Part shown: one piece after another, positions 6,508 to 11,940 of the stretch
Layout: every line of letters starts with the position of its first letter
Numbering within the stretch: the stretch's first letter is position 1
From: JALHSV01 sp964553535
GTDB lineage: Bacteria > Nitrospirota > Thermodesulfovibrionia > Thermodesulfovibrionales > SM23-35
Assembly (NCBI GenBank): GCA_964553535.1
Contig: CAZKLK010000047.1
Location: 1 to 11,940 of the forward strand
DNA length: 11,940 nucleotides
Direction: 5' to 3'
The notes under the pieces: model-generated
The model's input: only the letters and a program-made list of their open reading frames with translations
Told to the model about the DNA's origin: nothing
The model's database searches: none
Made by a program: the position numbers and the translations under genes

Positions 6508-7242
6508 TCAAATCTCGTAACCGACATCCCTGCCCAGATAGGCGCGCTGCACATCCTTATTCAACATGAGGTCATCAGCGGGTCCCTGGAGTATTATTCT
6601 CCCTGTTTCGAGGACGTAGCCCGTATGTGCGATCCTCAGCGCGCTTCGCGCGTTCTGCTCAACCAAAAGCACGGTGAGTCCGAATCTGTTTCGCAACTCG
6701 ACGATATAGCTGAATATCTCCCTGATGATGAGCGGCGCAAGGCCCATGCTCGGCTCATCAAGCAACAGCAGTTTCGGCCTCGCCATCAATGCGCGGCCGA
6801 TAGCAAGCATCTGCTGCTCACCGCCTGAAAGGGTTCCCGCAAGCTGCTTCTTCCTTTTATTCAAAATGGGAAAAATCGAGTAAATCATGTCCACATCTTC
6901 TTTGACTGACTGGCGGTTTTTCAGGGAATACCAGTTGAATGAACCGAGCAATAAATTGTCCTCGACAGTCAACGGCTTAAAAACAAGGCGCCCCTCCGGC
7001 ACATGCGATATGCCGTTTTTCACAATGGAATCCGCGCCCCGCCGCGAGATATCCATATCGTTAAAAATGATGCTCCCGTTCGCCGCGCGAATAAGTCCGG
7101 ATATAGTTCGCAGGAGGGTTGTCTTTCCTGCTCCGTTGCCGCCGATGAGGGTTACTATTTCGCCTTTGTTTACATGAAGAGATACCCTTTTAATGGCGTG
7201 TATTTTCCCGTAAAAGACGTCCACATTCTTAAGAATAAGCAT
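6508..7242 (-). CDS. livF: Branched-chain amino-acid ABC transporter ATPase LivF
   Basis: The second ATPase of a LivFGHMJ/K-type importer; with LivG it powers uptake through LivH and LivM at the inner membrane. From ATG 7242 it has 244 residues. Visible: Walker A GGNGAGKT (34-41), Q-loop region with VPEGR, signature LSGGEQQ, Walker B LLLLDEPSMGLAP, and LLVEQNA, the LivF form of the H-loop. A longer reading frame begins at 7329, but its extra 29 residues are the overlapped livG coding sequence and do not match the family, whereas MLILKNVDVFYG does. The start overlaps the end of livG by 14 bases, pointing to coupled translation. Confidence 0.94.
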   Translation of the reverse strand: MLILKNVDVFYGKIHAIKRVSLHVNKGEIVTLIGGNGAGKTTLLRTISGLIRAANGSIIFNDMDISRRGADSIVKNGISHVPEGRLVFKPLTVEDNLLLGSFNWYSLKNRQSVKEDVDMIYSIFPILNKRKKQLAGTLSGGEQQMLAIGRALMARPKLLLLDEPSMGLAPLIIREIFSYIVELRNRFGLTVLLVEQNARSALRIAHTGYVLETGRIILQGPADDLMLNKDVQRAYLGRDVGYEI

Positions 7243-8020
7243 TGTATCCCATCGCCGGAGCTTCCTCCTCGACCCCCAGATACGCGACAATAACGTCCGG
7301 ATTTTTCTGAATCTCAAGCGGGGAACCATCGGCTATAACCTCGCCGAAATTGAGAACTGTAACCGAGTCGCTGATCCTCATAACGAGATCCATGTCGTGC
7401 TCGACAAGGACAATCGTAATTTTTAATTCATCCCGTATTCTTCTGATGAAATCTCCAAGGCTCCGCGTCTCACGCATGTTAAGGCCGGCAGCCGGTTCGT
7501 CCAGCAGGACAAGCTTCGGTTCCGTAGCGAGGGCTCTTCCGATCTCCAGAATTCTCTGCTCGCCGATCGGCAGATTGGATGCGTATTCATCCTTCCGATG
7601 GCCGAGGTTTATATAATCGAGAATCTCCTCACTCCTGCGCTGTATTTCATTCTCTTCCTTCCTCACATATGGCATTCTGAACCCCGAAGCAATAAACCCC
7701 TGACAATATTTCGCGATTTTACCGATCATCACATTTTCGAGAACGGTCATGCTGCCGAACAACTCCACATGCTGAAAGGTGCGCGAAATGCCTCTTTTCG
7801 CGACTGCCGTGGAAGATAAGTTCATTATATTCTCACCCGAAAAAAAGACTTCACCGCCGTCAGGACGGTAGATGCCGCTCACTATGTTCAGGAGCGTAGT
7901 CTTTCCGGCGCCGTTCGGACCGATAATCGCCTTGATATCACCGCTGCGGACCTCCGCGCTGACGCCGTTCAGGGCTCTGAGTCCCCCGAAGCTCTTATGT
8001 ATGCCCTTAATGCTTAACAA
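7229..8020 (-). CDS. livG: Branched-chain amino-acid ABC transporter ATPase LivG
   Basis: The partner ATPase of LivF, 263 residues, with the LivG hallmarks: N-terminal KSFGGLRALNG, Walker A GPNGAGKT (34-41), RTFQHVELFG, signature in the LivG form LPIGEQRILEIGRAL, Walker B LVLLDEPAAGLN and H-loop VLVEHDMDLV, and the C-terminal LivG tail with NPDVIVAYLG. The start codon is TTG at 8020-8018; no ATG fits nearby, and the family N-terminus begins at this point. A purine-rich GGAG stands about a dozen bases upstream. It overlaps livM by 14 bases, exactly as livF overlaps livG, so the three genes are chained by equal overlaps. Confidence 0.94.
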   Translation of the reverse strand: MLSIKGIHKSFGGLRALNGVSAEVRSGDIKAIIGPNGAGKTTLLNIVSGIYRPDGGEVFFSGENIMNLSSTAVAKRGISRTFQHVELFGSMTVLENVMIGKIAKYCQGFIASGFRMPYVRKEENEIQRRSEEILDYINLGHRKDEYASNLPIGEQRILEIGRALATEPKLVLLDEPAAGLNMRETRSLGDFIRRIRDELKITIVLVEHDMDLVMRISDSVTVLNFGEVIADGSPLEIQKNPDVIVAYLGVEEEAPAMGYNAYS

Positions 8021-8957
8021 CCGCCGCGCTCCGCGCTCTTCTTATCTTGTCGATCAATATCGGAACCATGCCTTTCCTGAAGAACATGAGAGACAACGTA
8101 AGGATGAGGCCGTATACCAGCACATCAAGCTCTGCAAATTTTCTCAGGAGTTCCGGCAGAACGGTAATAATCACCGCGCCGACTACGGCGCCCCAAACAT
8201 TCGTGATTCCTCCAACGATCACCATCGTCACAACCAAAACAGAATAGAACAGCGTAAAACTGCTCGGGCTCACAAATGTGACAAAGTGAGCATACAGGCT
8301 GCCCGCGAGGGAGGCATACGCCGCGCTCAGGACGAATACTTTTATCTTCAGCGTGACAATATTCACGCCCATGGCTTTGCTCGCCAGCTCGCTGTCGTGG
8401 ATGGCTCTCAGCGCCTTGCCGGACCCGGAGCTCAGCAGGTTGATTGAAAATATCATTATCGCTGCGACAAGACACCATATCATATAAAAATATCCCGCTG
8501 TCGAGTCTATCGTATATCCTAAGATGCTGAAACGCGGGATATCCCCAAAACCGGAGGGGCCTCCCGGCCCCCACTCATTGAGGATCACATGAACAATTTC
8601 GCCGAACCCAAGTGTGGCTACAGCCAGATAGTGCCCCTTCAGACGCAGCGCGGGCAATGCAAGTATTACCGCCGCTGCCCCGGCGACAATCATGGCAAGG
8701 ACTGTGCTGATGACAGGCGGCGTCCCTGCATACAGGCTGAGCATGGACGCCACATAGGCGCCGATTCCATAAAATCCCGCCTGTCCCAGGGATGCCTGAC
8801 CCGCGTACCCCATGAGTATGCACAACCCGATCGCAACCATGGCGTTAATCCCCGCAAATATGCCGACTGTCAGGGTATAGGCGCTTCCTGAAAACAGCGG
8901 CACCAGCATGATAAGAATAATCATTGAAAGCAGCGCAGTCGAATCGCCTTTTTTCAT
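8007..8957 (-). CDS. livM: Branched-chain amino-acid ABC transporter permease LivM
   Basis: One of the two permease subunits, 316 residues and very hydrophobic, with about eight to ten membrane segments. Family features: MGYAGQASLGQAGFYGIGAY (a tract conserved in LivM), LRLKGHYLAVATLGFGEI, NEWGPGGPSGF, the cytoplasmic coupling loop ALRAIHDSELASKAMGVN that contacts the ATPases, and GGITNVWGAVVGA near the C-terminus. The gene begins three bases after the livH stop; an AGGAAG site lies inside the end of livH. The C-terminus is a short basic tail, RRARSAAVVKH. Confidence 0.94.
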   Translation of the reverse strand: MKKGDSTALLSMIILIMLVPLFSGSAYTLTVGIFAGINAMVAIGLCILMGYAGQASLGQAGFYGIGAYVASMLSLYAGTPPVISTVLAMIVAGAAAVILALPALRLKGHYLAVATLGFGEIVHVILNEWGPGGPSGFGDIPRFSILGYTIDSTAGYFYMIWCLVAAIMIFSINLLSSGSGKALRAIHDSELASKAMGVNIVTLKIKVFVLSAAYASLAGSLYAHFVTFVSPSSFTLFYSVLVVTMVIVGGITNVWGAVVGAVIITVLPELLRKFAELDVLVYGLILTLSLMFFRKGMVPILIDKIRRARSAAVVKH

Positions 8958-8960
8958 CTT

Positions 8961-9902
8961 CTAAAACTTCCTGAGTTCGAGCATGGTTTTGCTGACGAAC
9001 AGGCCGGCAGGCCTGAAAAAAAGAATCAAAAGCAGGATGACCAGGGCGACGCCATCTTTCAACCCTGAATGAATATAGCCGGCTGTCATGGATTCCAGAA
9101 TACCGATAATCAAACCGCCGATTACGGCGCCACGGTTACTACCCAGTCCGCCCATTATAGCGGCGCAAAATCCTTTTACGGCGAGCATGGGCCCTTTATC
9201 GTATTCCATAAGGGAAATGGGAGTTATCGCCATGCCTCCTATTGCCCCGACAACCGCGCTTAAAACAAACGAAAGCATAATCATCCGTGAAACATTGACG
9301 CCCACCAGCCGGGCCGCAGACGGATTTACGGCGCATGCGCGCATGGCTTTTCCCACTATCGTCTTCCGGAAGAAAGCGAACAGCCCGATGATGCAAAGGC
9401 CGGTGATGCCGATAACCCACAGCGTCTGCTGCTGGATGACCGCCCCATGTACGCGCAGCGGATCCCCCTCCGTAAAGGCAGGGTATACATAGGGCTCCTT
9501 CCCGAAACTGAACATCAATATCCCCCGAAGCACAATCGATACCGCAATGGTAACTACAATCATCAATAAAAGATCCGGATTCTTCAGCGGCCTTATAGTA
9601 AGTCTCTCCATCAGAAGTCCGATTACCGCCGCAGTTCCCAGAGTGCAGGCTACTGACAAGAAAAATGGAAGATGAAGGTATTCAGAAAAAAACCACATCA
9701 TGAGGCCGCCGATCACAACAAATTCGCCCTGGGCAAGATTGATGATCGAAGTGGAGTTGTAAATAATGTTAAAACCTATGCCCACAAGGGCATACACGGA
9801 CCCTATGGTAAGGCCGGAAAAAAGGAATTGCAAGAAGACAGTAAGCAAATTGGGATTATACCTGAAGGGAATTGAGGGGACCGGGTGGTCCCCCCCAATC
9901 AT
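8961..9902 (-). CDS. livH: Branched-chain amino-acid ABC transporter permease LivH
   Basis: The other permease subunit, 313 residues from ATG 9902. The family core begins FLQFLFSGLTIGSVYALVGI and INLAQGEFVVIGG, with the coupling loop KAMRACAVNPSAARLVGVN, then GGMAITPI, KGFCAAIMGGLGS and a LivH-type end. The annotated start adds about 18 residues (MIGGDHPVPSIP...) ahead of the usual N-terminus, and their codons form a strong hairpin (9876-9893). A TTG at 9848-9846 (residue 19) would give a family-like N-terminus but has only a weak AGG upstream. I keep the ATG as the feature start with moderate confidence in that point. The gene follows livK by 13 bases. Confidence 0.88.
   Translation of the reverse strand: MIGGDHPVPSIPFRYNPNLLTVFLQFLFSGLTIGSVYALVGIGFNIIYNSTSIINLAQGEFVVIGGLMMWFFSEYLHLPFFLSVACTLGTAAVIGLLMERLTIRPLKNPDLLLMIVVTIAVSIVLRGILMFSFGKEPYVYPAFTEGDPLRVHGAVIQQQTLWVIGITGLCIIGLFAFFRKTIVGKAMRACAVNPSAARLVGVNVSRMIMLSFVLSAVVGAIGGMAITPISLMEYDKGPMLAVKGFCAAIMGGLGSNRGAVIGGLIIGILESMTAGYIHSGLKDGVALVILLLILFFRPAGLFVSKTMLELRKF
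9876..9893 (-). promoter_or_regulatory. GC-rich hairpin at the livK-livH junction
   Basis: On the minus-strand transcript GGGGACC (9893-9887) pairs perfectly with GGTCCCC (9882-9876) around an ACCC loop. It stands 23 bases after the livK stop and has no U-tract. Such a hairpin can protect the 3' end of a binding-protein message and lower expression of the downstream permease, as is known for periplasmic-binding-protein operons; this role is inferred. Confidence 0.55.
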
Positions 9903-9915
9903 TTAATTATCTATC

Positions 9916-11076
9916 CTATTTCAAGATTTCCCAATCGCCGTTTTTGACCACTACCATTTCAAACGCACTCTTATCGAGTCCGCAGTGGCAGTCCGGCGAC
10001 ATGTTGAAAATACCGCCCGTGCCGGGCCAATTCTTTATGTTGGTCTCAATGTAATCTCTAATCTTTTTCCTGTCAGGTCCGACTTTCTTCATTGCTTCAA
10101 CCAGCATCATGATGGCATCATACGCATGTCCGCCGAAAGTGCCCGGCTCGGCTTTAAACCTCGCCTCATAATCCTGTGTGTACTTTTTCAGCAGGGCCTT
10201 CTGGGGATGCTTATCGGGCAGCCTATCCCAAACGACAAGTCTGCCGAGTGGGGCGATAACGCCCTCCGCGGCCTTTCCCGCCAGTTCAATATTCTTCTTG
10301 CTGCCCCATCCGTGGCTGTGATAAAGCGGGATCCCCAGTTTCAGCGCATCCCAGTTCTTCGTTACTATGACCTGCCCCGGGCCAACCGACCAGTTAATCA
10401 CCGCCTGAGCGCCTGCCGCCTTGATTTTGGTAAGCTGCGTTGTCATATCCGAATCTTTCGGACCGTATCTTTCGTCAGCGGCTATCGTTATGCCGTATTT
10501 AGGAGCGATTTCAAGAAGCGCCTTTCTTCCGGCGTCCCCGAAGCCGGTGGATATAGTGATAATGCCGATCTTCGAAATGCCATGCTTTTTCATATATTCG
10601 TATATGGCTTCCACGGCGCTGAGATCATATTGAGGCGTTTTGAAAATCCAGAACCTCTCCTTGACCGGAAGCGTAATCGGCGCTCCTGCCGCGCAAGAGA
10701 TAAGCGGCGTTTCCGCATTGTTCATAATGGGAATGACGGCCATTGATTCACCGGTAGTCGACGGCCCGATGATTGCGAGGACCTTGTCGTTTTCGAGAAG
10801 TTTTTTTGCAGACAGGACGGCCTGTGTTTCATCGCTCTTTGTATCCTCGACAATAATTTCAATGGGATGTCCGTTTATCCCGCCCGCTTTGTTGATCTGC
10901 TCCTCGAGCATCACCGCAGTATTCTTTTCAGGCTCTCCAAGGAAAGAAGCGGGGCCCGTAACCGCTAAAAGGGCCCCGATCTTGTATGGCTCCTTCGCGT
11001 AGACATTGACACACATGAAAACGAAGCACAACAGAACTGCCAAAATCACTGTTAATCCACTCTTTGCTTTGTTCAT
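9916..11076 (-). CDS. livK: Periplasmic branched-chain amino-acid-binding protein (LivK/LivJ family)
   Basis: The substrate-binding protein of the importer, 386 residues. A type I signal peptide is clear: MNKAKSG, a hydrophobic stretch to about residue 22, and VYA before KEPYKIG (cleavage near residue 27). The mature protein is a Peripla_BP_6 fold: YKIGALLAVTGPASFLG, EDTKSDETQAVLSAKKLL, AIIGPSTTGESMAV in the ligand-binding region, GITIAADERYGPKDSDMT, and EPGTFGGHAYDAIMM near the end. There is no convincing lipobox, so it is probably soluble. A longer frame from 11151 would hide the signal peptide behind 25 charged residues; the start at 11076 has AGGAG at 11087-11083. The ligand is unproven: aliphatic or aromatic amino acids or related acids. 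Confidence 0.94.
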   Translation of the reverse strand: MNKAKSGLTVILAVLLCFVFMCVNVYAKEPYKIGALLAVTGPASFLGEPEKNTAVMLEEQINKAGGINGHPIEIIVEDTKSDETQAVLSAKKLLENDKVLAIIGPSTTGESMAVIPIMNNAETPLISCAAGAPITLPVKERFWIFKTPQYDLSAVEAIYEYMKKHGISKIGIITISTGFGDAGRKALLEIAPKYGITIAADERYGPKDSDMTTQLTKIKAAGAQAVINWSVGPGQVIVTKNWDALKLGIPLYHSHGWGSKKNIELAGKAAEGVIAPLGRLVVWDRLPDKHPQKALLKKYTQDYEARFKAEPGTFGGHAYDAIMMLVEAMKKVGPDRKKIRDYIETNIKNWPGTGGIFNMSPDCHCGLDKSAFEMVVVKNGDWEILK

Positions 11077-11082
11077 ATTCTT

Positions 11083-11087
11083 CTCCT
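11083..11087 (-). promoter_or_regulatory. Shine-Dalgarno site that decides the livK start
   Basis: AGGAG on the minus strand lies six bases before the ATG at 11076-11074, in a short 46-base gap after the ACT gene. It fixes the start directly before the signal peptide. Confidence 0.75.
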
Positions 11088-11122
11088 TTGATTGAATAAT
11101 TTTGCAATTCCTCTCTCTGCCG

Positions 11123-11554
11123 TTAAAGCGCCGAGAGATCTTCTCCGCCAAGGAGCCTCACGCCCGCATTCCGCAGAACGTCCACCGCCTTTTCCAGTTC
11201 ATCAAAACGGAAAATAACTATGGCATTCTCACCGCTCTTTGCGACGAATGCATACATATATTCGACGTTTATTCTTTCCTCCTTTATTGTGTTAAGGATA
11301 CCGGACAGCCCTCCCGGTCTGTCCGGGACTTCGATTGCAACAACTCTTGTTTTCTCGACGGTAAAACCGGATTCCTTTAACGACTGCCGCGCCTTCTCCG
11401 TATCATTAACGATGAGCCGCAATATTCCGAAATCGGCCGTGTCTGCAAGATAAAGAGCCCTTATATTGATGCCCGACCGGGACAAAACAGAGGTTACCTC
11501 GGCGAGTCTTCCGGATTTGTTCTCAAGAAATATGGATAACTGTTCAACGTTCAT
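11123..11554 (-). CDS. Tandem ACT-domain protein (putative amino-acid sensor)
   Basis: A 143-residue protein made of two ACT domains and nothing else: the first about residues 4-68 (QLSIFLENKSGRLAEVTSVL, NIRALYLAD), the second about 71-138 (AIEVPDRPGGLSGILNTI, INVEYMYAF). The paired GRL/GGL turns at the start of each domain are where ACT folds usually bind an amino acid. No catalytic or DNA-binding domain is attached, so a sensor or partner-protein role is inferred. An upstream in-frame ATG at 11629 would add 25 residues that do not resemble the family; MNVEQLSIFLENK at 11554 is typical. It leads the liv-paaK operon, 46 bases ahead of livK. Genes of this kind are often found beside phenylacetate-CoA ligases in anaerobes. 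Confidence 0.88.
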   Translation of the reverse strand: MNVEQLSIFLENKSGRLAEVTSVLSRSGINIRALYLADTADFGILRLIVNDTEKARQSLKESGFTVEKTRVVAIEVPDRPGGLSGILNTIKEERINVEYMYAFVAKSGENAIVIFRFDELEKAVDVLRNAGVRLLGGEDLSAL

Positions 11555-11596
11555 TCTCGGAACGCCTGCACTGCACCAATTGACATGGATAGAAAG

Positions 11597-11623
11597 ATTA
11601 TCACAATTCGAGCAAGAAAACAA
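11597..11623 (-). promoter_or_regulatory. Possible sigma-70-type promoter for the ACT-liv-paaK operon
   Basis: On the minus strand an extended -10 element TGT-GATAAT (11605-11597) is preceded by TTGTTT (11623-11618) with a 15-base spacer. It would start transcription about 36 bases before the ACT ATG. The -35 match and the spacing are mediocre. Confidence 0.3.
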
Positions 11624-11730
11624 TATCATGGGGATATCTGTCCAAAAAATTAGGAGGATGGCTTTTCAAAATACTTTGACCGTCGGAAATCTGCTTTTAA
11701 TTTATTAATACAACCGCAATTACTTTTGAG

Positions 11731-11820
11731 TCATTGCGAGGAGTCCGCCTCAGGCGGACGACAAAGCAATCTCGTCGTATGAAAGGAGATTGCCACGCAC
11801 CTTGCAGGTGCTCGCAATGA
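11731..11820. repeat. 90-bp multi-hairpin inverted-repeat element (MITE- or REP-like)
   Basis: The ends are perfect 10-bp inverted repeats, TCATTGCGAG (11731-11740) and CTCGCAATGA (11811-11820). Inside are three further stems: GTCCGCC/GGCGGAC (11743-11759, loop TCA), GCAATCTC/GAGATTGC (11766-11773 with 11786-11793) and GCACCT/AGGTGC (11797-11811). The whole folds as a cloverleaf-like set of hairpins. Elements with TCATTGCGAG ends and an inner GCAATCTC are a recurring dispersed repeat type in bacterial genomes. It encodes no protein; no target duplication is obvious. Confidence 0.8.
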
Positions 11821-11940
11821 CGCGTTTATCAGTCGTCCGAGATAGTTATCGCTGGATTTGGGTTATTAATAGTCTCATAATAGGTCTCTTCTGGGAACCT
11901 TGTAGATAGGAATTGTTCATTCTTTTATTTTTATTGAAAT

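Larger units (their letters stand above)
11555..11940. other. Intergenic region without a convincing gene
   Basis: This 386-base stretch holds the putative operon promoter (11597-11623) and the inverted-repeat element (11731-11820). On the plus strand AGGAGG runs straight into an ATG at about 11658 that opens a 16-codon frame, but the spacing is too short for initiation. On the minus strand 11829-11924 is open for 31 codons with a protein-like composition (ending NPAITISDD) but has no start codon and a TAA just upstream; it may be a gene remnant or chance. Confidence 0.6.

Noticed and set aside
6482..6511. N-terminal extension of paaK from ATG 6511
   Set aside because: It would overlap livF and lacks a ribosome site; the GGAGGG site and family-like N-terminus place the start at 6481.
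7243..7329. N-terminal extension of livF from 7329
   Set aside because: The 29 extra residues are arginine-rich, do not resemble LivF and are the overlapped end of livG read in another frame.
7872..8447. Long plus-strand open frame opposite livG and livM
   Set aside because: It is antisense to two well-supported genes, shows no recognisable domain and has a composition typical of a reversed frame.
9985..10746. 253-codon plus-strand open frame opposite livK
   Set aside because: It is antisense to the binding-protein gene, without a ribosome site or family motif; a by-product of codon use on the other strand.
11077..11151. N-terminal extension of livK from 11151
   Set aside because: It would put 25 charged residues before a clear signal peptide and overlap the ACT gene; the AGGAG site supports 11076.
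11555..11629. N-terminal extension of the ACT protein from 11629
   Set aside because: The extra residues are cysteine-rich and unlike the family; the putative promoter would fall inside the gene.
11731..11820. Repeat region as a CRISPR unit or a tRNA gene
   Set aside because: There are no regularly spaced direct repeats, and although it folds cloverleaf-like there is no anticodon arm, TTC loop or CCA-type end; the 10-bp terminal inverted repeats point to a mobile repeat.

Overview
The window reads as ordinary bacterial chromosome of middling G+C: densely packed genes with short or overlapping junctions and Shine-Dalgarno sites of the AGGAGG type. The gene content suggests an anaerobic Gram-negative lineage such as a Nitrospirota or deltaproteobacteria-like organism: a liv-type amino-acid importer joined to a phenylacetate-CoA ligase and a tandem-ACT protein, a Cam/CamH-like gamma-carbonic anhydrase, and a TCATTGCGAG-ended repeat. 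This placement is an inference from content and style only; there is no rRNA or other phylogenetic marker here.

Left half, plus strand (1-5129), one tightly packed gene string: the tail of an unidentified upstream gene, bioD (dethiobiotin synthetase), a P2-type calcium-like cation ATPase, purE, a small zinc-ribbon protein, a small PGPGW-type membrane protein and a gamma-carbonic anhydrase. Junctions are ATGA overlaps or gaps of 1 to 42 bases, so the genes are probably co-transcribed. BioD consumes CO2, PurE handles the purine carboxylate, and the carbonic anhydrase interconverts CO2 and bicarbonate, which gives a loose common theme of one-carbon carboxylation chemistry.

A hairpin-rich gap at 5130-5182 separates this string from the convergent right half.

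Right half, minus strand (11554 down to 5183): a seven-gene operon, ACT protein > livK > livH > livM > livG > livF > paaK. It encodes a complete branched-chain amino-acid type ABC importer (periplasmic binding protein, two permeases, two ATPases), a putative amino-acid sensor at the front, and an AMP-forming arylacetate-CoA ligase at the end. Together they suggest uptake of amino acids or related aromatic/branched acids, with activation of the acid to its CoA ester. Four track-length starts on this strand appear too long (paaK, livF, livK, ACT); start choices here are based on family N-termini and Shine-Dalgarno sites.

Right edge (11555-11940): no convincing gene; a putative promoter for the minus operon and a 90-bp multi-hairpin repeat with perfect 10-bp terminal inverted repeats.

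The most unusual signal is inside the ATPase gene: two in-frame insertions made of degenerate heptanucleotide repeats, in opposite orientations, lengthening two surface loops of the nucleotide-binding domain. I did not find a clearly new multi-gene system; most genes belong to familiar families.
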